Positions 26,672 to 36,285 of a stretch of 64,000 nt of DNA are shown here, in pieces. The DNA comes from Lactobacillus sp. YT155 (GTDB lineage Bacteria; Bacillota; Bacilli; Lactobacillales; Lactobacillaceae). Both the position numbers and the translations under genes were made by a program. Under the pieces are notes generated by a model that saw nothing but the letters and a program-made list of their open reading frames with translations, was not told where the DNA came from and ran no database searches. Position 1 is the first letter of the stretch. Each line of letters starts with the position of its first letter. The stretch lies in contig NZ_JAUKWP010000002.1 in assembly GCF_030504545.1 (NCBI RefSeq), positions 191,573-255,572 on the forward strand, read 5' to 3'.

Positions 26672-27322
26672 GTGAAAATATTTATCATCGGTGCCACAGG
26701 AATGGCAGGAAGTGCCATTGTCAAAGAAGCAGTAAAAAATAATTTAGAAGTAATTGCTAACGGTCGTTCAGCTGATAAATTACAAGAATTAAAAAGTAAT
26801 TTACCATCAATTGAAATTTTAGCAAAAGATGCATTCGATTTAGAACTCAATGATTTTCAAAATGCCGATGTTGTCGTCGACGCATTTGCAACTACTCCAG
26901 ACCAAGCAATTCTACATGTTGACTTAGCAGAGAAATTAACTGATCTATTCAAGGATTCTTCAACTCGCTTAGGTTTCGTTCTTGGTGCTGGAAGTTTGCT
27001 AGTTGGTGAAGATGATCATTCTGCTTTAAAGGATATTGAAGCCGACCCATCCACAGAACCTTGGAGAGCTATTCCCAAGTTTCAGCTACAAGAATTAGAA
27101 TTACTAAGAAAAGTAACTAATGTTGATTGGTTTGGAATTTCACCAGGCTTAAACTTTGTTGCTGGCAGCAAATCAGACTCAATTCTTAAAGGAAAAGATC
27201 ACCTCTTATTTAATGAATCAGGTGAATCAGAAACAACTTCTGAAACGATGGCAATATCAATGATTGAAGAACTACTTCATCCTGAACATAAAAACGAAAG
27301 ATTCACAGTTGCCAATGGATAA
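26672..27322 (+). CDS. NAD(P)-binding Rossmann-fold protein (NmrA/SDR-like)
   Basis: This 216-residue protein begins with a dinucleotide-binding strand and loop, IFIIGATGMAGSAI (3-16). It resembles the atypical short-chain dehydrogenases of the YwnB/NAD(P)H-binding group. No YxxxK catalytic pair is evident, so it may be a reductase of unknown substrate or a redox sensor. The start is GTG at 26672 with AGAGGG 10 bases upstream. It is monocistronic, between two strong terminators. Confidence 0.8.
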   Translation: MKIFIIGATGMAGSAIVKEAVKNNLEVIANGRSADKLQELKSNLPSIEILAKDAFDLELNDFQNADVVVDAFATTPDQAILHVDLAEKLTDLFKDSSTRLGFVLGAGSLLVGEDDHSALKDIEADPSTEPWRAIPKFQLQELELLRKVTNVDWFGISPGLNFVAGSKSDSILKGKDHLLFNESGESETTSETMAISMIEELLHPEHKNERFTVANG

Positions 27323-27323
27323 C

Positions 27324-27357
27324 AAAAAAAGCATTCCTGAATTAGGAATGCTTTTTT
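27324..27357 (+). terminator. Intrinsic terminator
   Basis: AAAAAGCATTCCT pairs with AGGAATGCTTTTT around a GAATT loop, with a T-tract to the right. The left A-run may also serve leftward transcription of the small gene at 27392. Confidence 0.9.
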
Positions 27358-27391
27358 ATTATGACTATGCTTATTATCATTGCCAAGTGCT

Positions 27392-27610
27392 CTACTTAAT
27401 TTTTTTCAATTCTTTTGTTGTCATTGAATGTCCAGATTTATAAGCTTTCTTATACGCCGCTATCCGCTTGGACATTAAATCAATTTCTTTTTGTGATTCT
27501 TTTGGTAACACATCACCATAAGCTTCAAATTTTAATCGGTTGTCTTCAGCAATGATATCATCCAAATCATACAAATTTAGTTCATCACTCTTTTTGTCTT
27601 TAAATGACAT
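27392..27610 (-). CDS. Unknown small charged protein
   Basis: I do not recognise this 72-residue protein. It is hydrophilic, with an acidic N-terminal half (DELNLYDLDDIIAED) and a basic C-terminal half ending ELKKIK; it looks helical and cytoplasmic. I start at 27610 because AAAGGAA lies 8 bases before that ATG; the ATG at 27637 has no binding site. It lies directly downstream of tRNA-Arg in the same direction, so it could be read from the tRNA promoter. Confidence 0.6.
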   Translation of the reverse strand: MSFKDKKSDELNLYDLDDIIAEDNRLKFEAYGDVLPKESQKEIDLMSKRIAAYKKAYKSGHSMTTKELKKIK

Positions 27611-27656
27611 ACTCTTATTCCTTTCTAATATGTTCATTCATGTATCGTTTTTATTA

Positions 27657-27730
27657 TGATCGCTCCCGGAGTCGAACCGGGGACCTACTGCTTAGGAGGC
27701 AGTTGCTCTATCCAGCTGAGCCAAGCGACC
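27657..27730 (-). tRNA. tRNA-Arg (CCT anticodon)
   Basis: The minus strand folds as a tRNA. The 7-bp acceptor stem is GGTCGCT with AGCGATC, the anticodon arm is ACTGC-CTCCTAA-GCAGT with anticodon CCT, and the T arm has GGTTCGACTCC. The discriminator is A and CCA is not encoded. It reads AGG codons, rare in this genome type. Confidence 0.95.
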
Positions 27731-27735
27731 GTATT

Positions 27736-27763
27736 AAATAGCATCTTCGATGCTATTTTTTTC
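27736..27763. terminator. Hairpin between tRNA-Arg and the helicase gene
   Basis: AATAGCATC pairs with GATGCTATT around a TTC loop; seven Ts follow on the plus strand. On the minus strand the tail is only UUUAAU, so it may be a weak terminator for the leftward helicase gene, whose stop codon it contains. Confidence 0.45.
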
Positions 27764-28952
27764 TATATCCTTTGTTCTTCTTATCACGCCAACGTTCCTT
27801 TTTTCGCTCTGAATTTTTTTCAGTGGGCTTCTTTTTGCCTTGTTTAAGATTTTTGGTGAAGCCACCATCTTCAGTAATCATTACTTGTTTAACTTCAAAA
27901 TCTTTTGCAATATCTTTAGAAAAATTCCGAAAATCATGAGCATTTCCAAAAGTTATACTAACACCAGCGCGTCCCATTCGTCCGGTTCTACCACTACGAT
28001 GAACATATTCTTGTGTATTTCTTGGGACCATATAATTGATGATTGTATTAACCGCAGGAATATCAATTCCTCGAGCAGCAACATCATTAGTCAAAATTAG
28101 ATTAACTTTTTTACTTGTAAATCTACTCAAAGCATCTTTTCGCTGTTGCGACGAACTCTTACTGTCTAGCACAACGAAATTAGTCTTTTTAAAGTTCAAA
28201 TTGCTGGCACTTTTATGTAACTGACGCGAACTATTAAAGAAGACCATACCATGAAATTTACTATTATGAGCTAATCTACGAATCAATTCTTCTTGATTAT
28301 TAGTTGCCTGAACAAAATAGTGCTTAATTCCTTTTCGGTATTCTTCATTTTGTCGATCATCAATTGTCAAAAAATCTCTGCCAAACCATTTCGGAAGTTC
28401 TAAGAAGATTGGGTTGCTGGTAGCTGAAAACATTGAAATTTGGACATCATCAGCTACCATATCAACAAAGTTTCGTACGTCGGTCAATTTAGTATCTGAA
28501 AGCAGTTCGTCCGCCTCATCAATTACTAAATACTTAACTTTACTTGGTTTCACCTTTTTCAAGTTAATTAATTCTTGTAATCGGCCAATTGTAGCAACAA
28601 TAATTTCTGGTTTTTGTTTCTTAAGTTTCTCCAATTGACGTTTTGAGTTAGCACCACCAGTTATCGCTATAACGTTACTGTCAATCAACTTAACTAGAGG
28701 TTGCAAAACATCACGAGTTTGGATGGCTAGCTCTTGTGAGGGCTCTAAAATAATTGCTTGCAGTCCTTCTCCACCATTAATTTTTTCAACCAATGGCAAA
28801 CAAAAAGCTAAAGTCTTCCCTGACCCTGTAGGTGCCATTGCCAACAAATCTTGATTATTTATGAATGGTTCATAAACTTGTTCTTGAATGGCTGTGAATT
28901 TTTTATAAGAATTTTGAGTAAAATACTCTTGATATAATTCTGGAATTTCCAA
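27753..28952 (-). CDS. DEAD-box RNA helicase
   Basis: This 399-residue ATP-dependent RNA helicase probably helps ribosome assembly or RNA turnover in the cold. It has the Q motif (FTAIQEQ, 19-25), motif I APTGSGKT (40-47), motif II DEAD (145-148), motif III SAT (176-178) and motif VI HRSGRTGRMG near 327. Motif Ia is a variant PSQEL. The tail is short and basic (KNSERKKERWRDKKNKG), an RNA-binding feature. It is smaller than CshA; it is closer to the CshB/YfmL-like group. Confidence 0.9.
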   Translation of the reverse strand: MEIPELYQEYFTQNSYKKFTAIQEQVYEPFINNQDLLAMAPTGSGKTLAFCLPLVEKINGGEGLQAIILEPSQELAIQTRDVLQPLVKLIDSNVIAITGGANSKRQLEKLKKQKPEIIVATIGRLQELINLKKVKPSKVKYLVIDEADELLSDTKLTDVRNFVDMVADDVQISMFSATSNPIFLELPKWFGRDFLTIDDRQNEEYRKGIKHYFVQATNNQEELIRRLAHNSKFHGMVFFNSSRQLHKSASNLNFKKTNFVVLDSKSSSQQRKDALSRFTSKKVNLILTNDVAARGIDIPAVNTIINYMVPRNTQEYVHRSGRTGRMGRAGVSITFGNAHDFRNFSKDIAKDFEVKQVMITEDGGFTKNLKQGKKKPTEKNSERKKERWRDKKNKGYRKK

Positions 28953-28960
28953 TTGATCAC

Positions 28961-29947
28961 CTAGTCTGCAGTGAATTTAATTCCTGCAGTTTCTCTTAGT
29001 TTAAATAATGTTTCATTCACAATTTTGGCATAGTTAAATAGTGTTTCAAACTTCTTGGTATCATGATTTTTAATTATTTCGGCAAATGCCATTGCTTCAT
29101 CAACCATCGGATTATCATTAGCAGTTGATGGAATTTCAAGCTGATCATCACCACTAACTGCTGTAATCTGACGAATGGTACCAGCATTATCAAGTTGCAA
29201 GGTTTCCTTGCCAAAATAAATTTCCGAAATCATCGAAGAATTCTTCGTCTTTCCAAAAAGAATATTGACGTCAAAGTCAGGATACTTCAATGTTGCAACA
29301 CCACTTCCGTCAACACCAGTTTGAATAATCTCTGCTTGATAGTTCACTGAATCAGGCTTACCAAACCAAACAACCGCATCATAAATTGGATATACTCCTA
29401 GGTCATAAAGTGCTCCACCTGAGAATTTCAAGGAAAAGATATTTGGTTCTTCTCCCGCCAACACTTGATCATAACGACTCGAATACTTCATATAACTGAG
29501 GCTTGCACCACTTAAATGTGATTGATATTTATCAATAAAGTCATGAACTTTTTGGAAACTATCTTCATGAATATGACGAGCAGCTTCAAATAAGAACATT
29601 CCTGTTTCTTTAACTACTTTTTCAATTTCATTAAATTCTTCAACATTTGAAAATGAAGGTTTTTCAACAATAACATTCTTGCCACTTTGAAGTGCTTGTT
29701 TGGCTTGTTCAAAATGGAGAGCGTTTGGTGAGGCGATATACACTGTATCAAAATCATCACTCGCAAAAAAGCTATTTAAGTCGGTGCTAACACTGATATC
29801 TGGTTTCTTTGACTGATTAGCAAAATCTCGTCCTTTTTCTTCAGAACGTGAATAGACATGTGTTAGGTCAAAGCTTTTGCTTTCTCTTGCTGCATCAACA
29901 AATTGTTGAGTAATCCAATTAGTTCCAATAATACCAAGTTTTTGCAT
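28961..29947 (-). CDS. Gfo/Idh/MocA family oxidoreductase
   Basis: This 328-residue NAD(P)-dependent oxidoreductase probably acts on a sugar or polyol. The N-terminal Rossmann fold starts KLGIIGTNWITQQF (3-16). YIASPNALHFEQAK and the catalytic-site motif VIVEKPSF (near 90-97) are typical, and the C-terminal alpha/beta domain carries GGALYDLGVYPI (near 180). It lies 8 bases upstream of the helicase gene and ends in the same direction. The substrate is unknown. Confidence 0.87.
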   Translation of the reverse strand: MQKLGIIGTNWITQQFVDAARESKSFDLTHVYSRSEEKGRDFANQSKKPDISVSTDLNSFFASDDFDTVYIASPNALHFEQAKQALQSGKNVIVEKPSFSNVEEFNEIEKVVKETGMFLFEAARHIHEDSFQKVHDFIDKYQSHLSGASLSYMKYSSRYDQVLAGEEPNIFSLKFSGGALYDLGVYPIYDAVVWFGKPDSVNYQAEIIQTGVDGSGVATLKYPDFDVNILFGKTKNSSMISEIYFGKETLQLDNAGTIRQITAVSGDDQLEIPSTANDNPMVDEAMAFAEIIKNHDTKKFETLFNYAKIVNETLFKLRETAGIKFTAD

Positions 29948-29986
29948 AGTTATTCTCCTTTGAATATCTCAATTATAGCGAATTTA

Positions 29987-30742
29987 CTATCTTGTTTGAA
30001 TTAAACCGTCTAGCTGTTGCGGCTGACCATTGAGAACTGATAATCGATAATCATCGCCACCAGCATAGCCAGGAATTCTAGTTGAGCTACTGTATTGCCA
30101 CAATATCCAATTATTTCTTGGTTTTTGATCAGAAGCATACCAAACACGGGGAAACTTCTTGGCTAAAAACTCGCTCTTGGTATCAACTTGAACAATAGCT
30201 ACATCCTCGTAGTAATTCCTAATGTCATTGAATAAACTACGTACATTTTGTTCAGCTTTTTTCTTAGGAATTCCCGCCTGTGCATATTTCCCATACGCCG
30301 AAACGTGCAAGACAAATGGCAAACTTCCCCGTTGTTGTCCGACAGTATCAACAATGTTTCTAAATTGTTCTTTGGCGGGAGTCTCAAAGCTGACTACATG
30401 ATAGAAGCCAAAAGGAATTTGTGAACCTTTCACTCTAGAAAAATTGCTTTCAAAATTATCATCAGAGTAGGTTGACCCTTCTGTTGCCTTCATATAAACA
30501 AAATCAACTCCGTGATCTTTTAAGACTCGAAAGTCTTGGTAGCCATCACTTTGATCAATCATCATCCCTAAAACAGGATATTCTTGATTACTTGGCCGAC
30601 CAGCATTTTGTAAATACTTCAAAATTCCACCAGTAATTAAAGCTCCAACAATAACTAATACTGCAGCTAAAATGAGAATTTTCTTATGTTTCTTGATTGT
30701 GCTACTTTGATCAGAATAGATGGGTTGTTCTTTTCTTGCCAT
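29987..30742 (-). CDS. GH25 lysozyme with N-terminal membrane anchor
   Basis: This is a muramidase of glycoside hydrolase family 25 that cuts peptidoglycan outside the membrane. The ATG at 30742 follows GAGG at 5 bases and gives 251 residues; a GTG two codons upstream lies inside the binding site. A basic tail and one transmembrane segment (about 20-43) anchor it. The catalytic fold follows: GMMIDQSDGYQDF (first Asp), DFVYMKATEGSTY (Glu), PFGFYHVVSF and WILWQYSSSTRIPGYAG. In place of the usual DVS the motif reads MIDQSD. It ends the long leftward operon region. Confidence 0.88.
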   Translation of the reverse strand: MARKEQPIYSDQSSTIKKHKKILILAAVLVIVGALITGGILKYLQNAGRPSNQEYPVLGMMIDQSDGYQDFRVLKDHGVDFVYMKATEGSTYSDDNFESNFSRVKGSQIPFGFYHVVSFETPAKEQFRNIVDTVGQQRGSLPFVLHVSAYGKYAQAGIPKKKAEQNVRSLFNDIRNYYEDVAIVQVDTKSEFLAKKFPRVWYASDQKPRNNWILWQYSSSTRIPGYAGGDDYRLSVLNGQPQQLDGLIQTR

Positions 30743-30764
30743 AATCACCTCAAAGACTAACTAA

Positions 30765-32111
30765 TTACTTTAATATTAAGCTAGTCACACTCTCCACATG
30801 ATTAGTCATTGGAAACATATCAACTGGAGTTATTGAACTAATTTTATAATCAGATTCCAAATTCTGCAAATCACGGACCAATGTTGAAGGATTGCAACTG
30901 ATATAAACAATTTTTTGTGGCTTAATTGCCTGAATTGTTTCTATTAATGATGCATCCAATCCTTTACGTGGTGGATCTACCATTAAGACGTCAACTTTTC
31001 GACCTTCTTCTGCCCATTTCTTCAAAACTGTTTCAACTTTACCAACTTCAAAAGTCGCATTCTTAATATCATTAATTTCGGCATTTTTATTGGCGTCTTT
31101 GACAGCTGCTTCAACTACTTCAATTCCGTGAACTTCTTTAACTTTATCTGCCATTGAAAGTCCAATTGTTCCAATTCCAGAATAGGCATCAACAACCATT
31201 TCATTCCCAGTTAACTCTGCCTTATCAATTGCTAATTGATAAAGATTTTGAGTTTGAACAGAGTTTACTTGGAAAAATGAATTTGGAGAAATACGATAAG
31301 TATTACCAAGAATCTCATCTTCAATGTAAGGAAAACCACTTAATGTTTTATTTTTAGTGCCCAATAAGACATTGGTTTTCTTATTATTAATATTGCGAAC
31401 AACACTTACTACATCTGGCAATGCTTGAATTTCTTTAGTGATTTCATCCAAGTGATTAATAGGTTCTTTAGTAGTAATTAATGCCACCATGAATTGATTA
31501 GTAAAGTGTCCTTTTCTAATCATGATATTACGAATTTGACCACTGTTATCGGCTTCATTATAAGCTTGAACTTGATACTTACTGAGAATATCTCGAACAG
31601 CAATTATTAATTCATCCATACCAGGTTCTTGAATTAGAAAATTCTCCATAGGAATTAGTTCGTGACTGTGTCGACGATAAAACCCTGTCTGCAATTTATG
31701 ATTGAGTTCACGAACTGGAATTAGTGCCTTATTACGATACTCGTATGGATTTTCCATGCCAATTGTTTCATTAACTGTTAGTTCTTGAGTCAAGTGAGCT
31801 TTATTAAGTAAATTCTTAATTTGAGTTTGTTTGAATATTAATTGTTGGTCATATTTTAAAAATAGTAATGGTGCAATTCCCGATTGTATAAATCGCGCAT
31901 CATCGACTTCTACTCGATCCGGACTCTTCTTGATAATTTCAATTGTTTTTGCGAATCCATAATCTTTTTTCAGATTTAAAATTGTCGCTTTTACTTGTTC
32001 TCCTGGTAAGGCATTATCTACAAATAAAGGATAACCATCGACTTTGGCTATCCCTTTTCCTTCGTAGGTCAAATCTAATATTTCTAATGTTAGTTGATCA
32101 TTTTTCTTCAT
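30765..32111 (-). CDS. rlmCD: 23S rRNA (uracil-5-)-methyltransferase, RumA/RlmCD family (copy 2)
   Basis: This is the 448-residue paralogue of the enzyme at 15715-17091, with a TRAM domain (about 5-60), DAYSGIGTIG near 310, DPPRKGL near 380 and catalytic Cys406 in SCNPSTLVRDL. Its place after dagK is the usual position of this gene in lactobacilli and supports a conserved housekeeping role. It overlaps dagK by 14 bases, and its AGGTGA binding site lies inside dagK, so translation is coupled. Confidence 0.92.
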   Translation of the reverse strand: MKKNDQLTLEILDLTYEGKGIAKVDGYPLFVDNALPGEQVKATILNLKKDYGFAKTIEIIKKSPDRVEVDDARFIQSGIAPLLFLKYDQQLIFKQTQIKNLLNKAHLTQELTVNETIGMENPYEYRNKALIPVRELNHKLQTGFYRRHSHELIPMENFLIQEPGMDELIIAVRDILSKYQVQAYNEADNSGQIRNIMIRKGHFTNQFMVALITTKEPINHLDEITKEIQALPDVVSVVRNINNKKTNVLLGTKNKTLSGFPYIEDEILGNTYRISPNSFFQVNSVQTQNLYQLAIDKAELTGNEMVVDAYSGIGTIGLSMADKVKEVHGIEVVEAAVKDANKNAEINDIKNATFEVGKVETVLKKWAEEGRKVDVLMVDPPRKGLDASLIETIQAIKPQKIVYISCNPSTLVRDLQNLESDYKISSITPVDMFPMTNHVESVTSLILK

Positions 32112-33063
32112 TATTCACCTGTTTGGTTTCAATTTTGACCGAATCACTAATTGAATCTTTCAATTCACTGGTATTAGCGTATATATCAATATGTTGTTGC
32201 AAATTATCAAATTCCATTGGTGCATCACCACCATATTCACCATCAAGATTAATCATTAACTTCTTATCATCTTCAGGTGTGATTTTGATTTTTCGAGAAT
32301 TTGTGTAAATGATTTTGTCATTATCAACATGACGACCACCATTTAATGCTAAGGCAATAAGATGAACAATGTCTTTCAAGTTGCTGGTCTTGATAACAAT
32401 TAACGTAAATAATCCATCACTGAATTGTTGATCTGGAACTACTTGTTCAAAACCACCAACCGAATTTGTCATCGCAATAAAGAACATTGATGCACTTCCG
32501 ACATATTCACCTTCGTCATATTCAATTTTCATTTTAGTAGGCCCGATTTTAGGTAACATCTCGGCACCTTTAACTAAGTATGCCAAGTAACCGAGAACTG
32601 ACTTTAATGCGGATGGAACTTCGTATGTCAATTCAGTCATTGACCCACCAGCGGCAATATTCATGAAATATTTATCATTAGCTTTTCCAATATCCATGGG
32701 CAAAAACTTCTTGTTCAAAATAATTTTAGCCGCTTCAATTGGATCCTCACGAGGAATTTTCAAAGCACGAGCAAAGTCATTCGTAGTTCCACTAGGAATA
32801 ATAGCCAACTGCGGCCTTTTATCTAGCTCGGCAATGCCATTAACAACTTCATTGATAGTTCCGTCACCACCGGCTGCAACTAACAGATCAAATCCTGCAA
32901 GTGCTGCTCTTTTAGCTTCTTTTTGGGCAGAGTTCTCCTCAGGAGTTGTCCGAAAAGCACTAGCCTCATAGCCGGCTTGTTCTAAAATGTCTAATACATC
33001 TCCAACACTATTAGTCATTGTTTCATGTCCAGATGTTGGATTATAAATTAATCTTGCCCGCAT
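32098..33063 (-). CDS. dagK: Diacylglycerol kinase
   Basis: This soluble DagK/YegS-type lipid kinase recycles diacylglycerol left by lipoteichoic acid synthesis. The 321 residues begin RARLIYNPTSGHE. The nucleotide motif GGDGTINEVVNG is at 65-76, and the second domain has the Mg-binding MINLDGEYGGDAP. The ATG follows GAGGAT. It is part of the pcrA-to-rlmCD operon. Confidence 0.95.
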   Translation of the reverse strand: MRARLIYNPTSGHETMTNSVGDVLDILEQAGYEASAFRTTPEENSAQKEAKRAALAGFDLLVAAGGDGTINEVVNGIAELDKRPQLAIIPSGTTNDFARALKIPREDPIEAAKIILNKKFLPMDIGKANDKYFMNIAAGGSMTELTYEVPSALKSVLGYLAYLVKGAEMLPKIGPTKMKIEYDEGEYVGSASMFFIAMTNSVGGFEQVVPDQQFSDGLFTLIVIKTSNLKDIVHLIALALNGGRHVDNDKIIYTNSRKIKITPEDDKKLMINLDGEYGGDAPMEFDNLQQHIDIYANTSELKDSISDSVKIETKQVNNEEK

Positions 33064-33080
33064 TTTTTTATCCTCGAAAA

Positions 33081-34511
33081 TTATCTTTTCTTTATTTCAC
33101 TCATCAATATTTGATTGACAACTTTAGGATTAGCTTGTCCATGAGTTTGTTTCATAATCTGTCCAACTAAGAAACCAATTGCACGATCTTTACCATTCTT
33201 GAAATCAATAATTGATTGTTCATTATTGTCCAAAATTTCAGAAATAATTGGTGTCAAAACAGCTGGATCTGATTCTTGAATCAAACCTTTTTCTTTAACC
33301 CATTGATTAGGTTCGGTACCATTCTCAATTGTTTCTTGGAAAACTTTCTTCGCAATTTTTGAAGAAATTGTTCCTTCTGTAATTAATTTTACCATTGTTG
33401 CAAGGTTTTTAGGTGTTAATTTAGTTTCTAGAAGATCTAGTTGATTAGCATTCATATAGGCGTTAACTTCACCCATCAACCAGTTTGAAACTAACTTAGG
33501 ATTTGCTCCTAGAGAAACTGATTCTTCGAAGAAATCTGACATTTCTTTAGTAGCTGTTAGAACTCCTGCATCATACTCAGGAATTTCTAATTCATCAACG
33601 TAACGAATTCTTCTCTTATCAGGCATTTCAGGAAGTTGTGAATTAATTTGATCAATCCATGCTTGCTCGATTTCGTAGTTAGGTAAATCTGGTTCAGGGA
33701 AGTAACGATAATCATCTTTACCTTCCTTGACACGCATTAAGATTGTTTCGCCACTTGGTTCGTCAAAACGACGCGTTTCGGGAAGAATTTCGCCACCCAT
33801 GCGAAGAATCTCAGCTTGACGTTTTTCTTCAAAGGCTAGACCTAAACGGACATGATTAAATGAGTTAAGGTTTTTCAACTCAATCTTTTGTCCATATTTC
33901 TTTGAGCCAATTGGTCGTATTGAAATATTACAGTCAACACGCATTGACCCTTCTTCCATTTTCACGTCAGAAGCACCAGTAAATTGGATAGTTTGTTTTA
34001 GTTTTTCTAGATATGCATATGCTTCATCAGGTGTGGTCATATCTGGTTTAGAAACAATTTCAATTAGTCCAGTTCCCTGACGATTCAAATCCACATATGA
34101 ATATCCGTCTTCACCGTGGGTGTTTTTACCAGCATCTTCTTCCACATGCATTTCTTCGATACCGATTTTTTTCTTTTGACCATCAACTTCAATTTCTATC
34201 CAGCCGTCATGTGCCAAAGGTTTTTCATACTGAGTAATCTGATAAGCCTTAGGATTATCAGGATAAAAATAATTTTTACGATCAAAGTGAGTGTGTTTTT
34301 CAACTTCAGCATGTAAAGCTAAAGCAGTCATAATTCCTAGACGATAACCTTCTTTATTAACAGTTGGCAAAGTACCAGGAAATCCAAAGTCAATTACGTT
34401 AGTATTTGTATTTGGTTCAGCACCATACACTGCAGGAGAAGTACTAAACATTTTGGATTTTGTCTTTAATTCAACGTGGACTTCTAGTCCAATGGTTGTT
34501 TCAAAATTCAT
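33081..34511 (-). CDS. gatB: Aspartyl/glutamyl-tRNA amidotransferase subunit B
   Basis: GatB is the kinase subunit of the GatCAB complex. It activates the carboxyl of Glu-tRNA-Gln or Asp-tRNA-Asn so that it can be amidated. The 476 residues begin [22 protein letters not shown] and include the [18 protein letters not shown] signature and the YqeY-like C-terminal domain that binds the tRNA elbow. It follows gatA by 1 base. Confidence 0.97.
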   Translation of the reverse strand: MNFETTIGLEVHVELKTKSKMFSTSPAVYGAEPNTNTNVIDFGFPGTLPTVNKEGYRLGIMTALALHAEVEKHTHFDRKNYFYPDNPKAYQITQYEKPLAHDGWIEIEVDGQKKKIGIEEMHVEEDAGKNTHGEDGYSYVDLNRQGTGLIEIVSKPDMTTPDEAYAYLEKLKQTIQFTGASDVKMEEGSMRVDCNISIRPIGSKKYGQKIELKNLNSFNHVRLGLAFEEKRQAEILRMGGEILPETRRFDEPSGETILMRVKEGKDDYRYFPEPDLPNYEIEQAWIDQINSQLPEMPDKRRIRYVDELEIPEYDAGVLTATKEMSDFFEESVSLGANPKLVSNWLMGEVNAYMNANQLDLLETKLTPKNLATMVKLITEGTISSKIAKKVFQETIENGTEPNQWVKEKGLIQESDPAVLTPIISEILDNNEQSIIDFKNGKDRAIGFLVGQIMKQTHGQANPKVVNQILMSEIKKR

Positions 34512-34512
34512 C

Positions 34513-35976
34513 TTAGTTTTCTCCTTTCATTGCAGGTTGTTTTTCATAAAATTTAGTAGCTTGTTCAAAGGCTAAGGCCGCATCGAAGACTCCTTGGTCA
34601 TCAAAATTATTAGCAATAATTTGTAGACCAACTGGCATGCCGTCAATCATTCCGGCTGGGATTGAAGCCGCAGGCGCACCTGACATGTTAGCTGGAATTG
34701 TTAGCATATCGTTCATATACATTGTTACTGGATCATCAATTTTATCACCAATCTTAAAGGCAGTAGTTGGTGTTGATGGTCCCATAATATAATCGTACTC
34801 TTCAAAAACTTTTGCCATTTCTTGGATGATTAAAGTTCTAATTTGAGCAGCTTTTTTGAAATAGACATCATAATATCCAGATGAAAGAGCAAATGTTCCT
34901 AACATCAAACGACGCTTAACTTCGTCACCGAATCCTTCAGAACGACTCTTAACATAGACATCTTCCAAATTCTTAACATCTTGAGCTCTGAAGCCATAGC
35001 GAATTCCATCAAATCTTTGTAGGTTTGATGAGGCTTCACTTGAGGCTAAAATGAAATAAGTTGGTACCGCATTTTTAACATGAGGTAACGAAATAGTTTC
35101 AACGGTTGCACCCATTTTTTCAAATTCTTGAAGTGCTGACTTAATGACTTCAATAATCTGATCATTTACACCTTCACCCATGAATTCCTTAGGGACAGCA
35201 ATCTTTTTGCCCTTCATATCTGGGTTGATATTTTTAACAAAGTCAGGAACTTCAACCGCAGCTGAAGTGTCATCTTTTGAGTCTTCACCACTAATAGAAG
35301 TCAAGACAGCAGCGGCATCTTTAACTCGTTTTGATAAAACACCAACTTGGTCAAGACTTGAAGAAAAGGCAATCACACCCCATCTTGATATTCGACCATA
35401 AGTTGGCTTGATACCAAAGACACCATTAAAAGCAGCTGGTTGACGAACTGAACCACCAGTATCTGTTCCTAGAGCAGCAACAATTTCACCGGCAGCAACA
35501 CTTGCTGCTGAACCACCTGAAGAACCACCAGGTACTCTATCCAAATTCCAAGGGTTGTGAACATTTCCAAAATAAGAGGTTTCACTAGATGAACCCATGG
35601 CAAATTCGTCCATGTTTAATTTACCAACACTGATAGCTCCATCTTGATGAAGTTTTTCTACTACGGTTGCATCATAAACAGGAACAAAATTTTCCAGCAT
35701 TTTACTTGCTGCTGTAGTTTTGATTCCAGTAGTTAAAATATTATCTTTGATAGCAATCGGAATTCCACTCATTAAGTTATCAGTATCAATCCCTTTTTCA
35801 TCAACTGCTTGTGCTCGTTTCAAAGCTTCTTCTTTGTTCAAAGTAATGAAAGCATTGATTTTTTTATCAGTAGCTTCAATATTTTCATAAGTAGACTCTA
35901 CCAATTGAGTTGCAGTGATTTCTTTGTTTACTAAAAGCTCGTGTAATTCTTCAATTGAATGATCAAAATAATTCAC
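34513..35976 (-). CDS. gatA: Aspartyl/glutamyl-tRNA amidotransferase subunit A
   Basis: GatA is the glutaminase subunit that supplies ammonia to GatB. The 487-residue amidase-signature protein has the Ser-cisSer-Lys triad: Lys77 in AIKDNI, Ser152 in GGSSGGSA and Ser176 in [11 protein letters not shown]. The start is GTG at 35976, sharing one base with the gatC stop, with AGGTGA upstream. The order gatC-gatA-gatB is conserved. Confidence 0.97.
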   Translation of the reverse strand: MNYFDHSIEELHELLVNKEITATQLVESTYENIEATDKKINAFITLNKEEALKRAQAVDEKGIDTDNLMSGIPIAIKDNILTTGIKTTAASKMLENFVPVYDATVVEKLHQDGAISVGKLNMDEFAMGSSSETSYFGNVHNPWNLDRVPGGSSGGSAASVAAGEIVAALGTDTGGSVRQPAAFNGVFGIKPTYGRISRWGVIAFSSSLDQVGVLSKRVKDAAAVLTSISGEDSKDDTSAAVEVPDFVKNINPDMKGKKIAVPKEFMGEGVNDQIIEVIKSALQEFEKMGATVETISLPHVKNAVPTYFILASSEASSNLQRFDGIRYGFRAQDVKNLEDVYVKSRSEGFGDEVKRRLMLGTFALSSGYYDVYFKKAAQIRTLIIQEMAKVFEEYDYIMGPSTPTTAFKIGDKIDDPVTMYMNDMLTIPANMSGAPAASIPAGMIDGMPVGLQIIANNFDDQGVFDAALAFEQATKFYEKQPAMKGEN

Positions 35977-36275
35977 TAGTTGTCACCTTCTGTATCTAAA
36001 ATTGATGGCACTTTAATTAAACGACCGTCTGATTCTGGAACATTACTCAATAATTGTTCACGAGTTTGGTCGGTTTCAGGAGTATCTTCACGAAAGACAG
36101 TTGTTCGAGTAGCTAAATTAGTAGTTGGTTCTACTCCAGTTGTGTCAATATCTTGAAGTTTGTCACCCATATCAAGGGTTTCTTGAAATTTTGTAGCAAA
36201 TCCATCAAATTCTTCATCGGAAAATTCGAATTTTGCTAACGTTGCAATATGTCTGATTTGTTCTTTATCTATCAT
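35976..36275 (-). CDS. gatC: Aspartyl/glutamyl-tRNA amidotransferase subunit C
   Basis: GatC is a 99-residue helper that wraps around GatA and stabilises the GatCAB complex. It starts [20 protein letters not shown], as in relatives, and keeps the central [11 protein letters not shown] region. The binding site is AAGGGG. Its stop overlaps the gatA GTG. Confidence 0.95.
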   Translation of the reverse strand: MIDKEQIRHIATLAKFEFSDEEFDGFATKFQETLDMGDKLQDIDTTGVEPTTNLATRTTVFREDTPETDQTREQLLSNVPESDGRLIKVPSILDTEGDN

Positions 36276-36285
36276 TTTTTACCCC

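Noticed and set aside
27736-27763. Hairpin read as a rightward terminator
   Set aside because: No rightward gene precedes it; it is kept only as a weak leftward terminator.
27656-27847. Open frame across tRNA-Arg on the plus strand
   Set aside because: It is antisense to a well-folded tRNA and has no family features.
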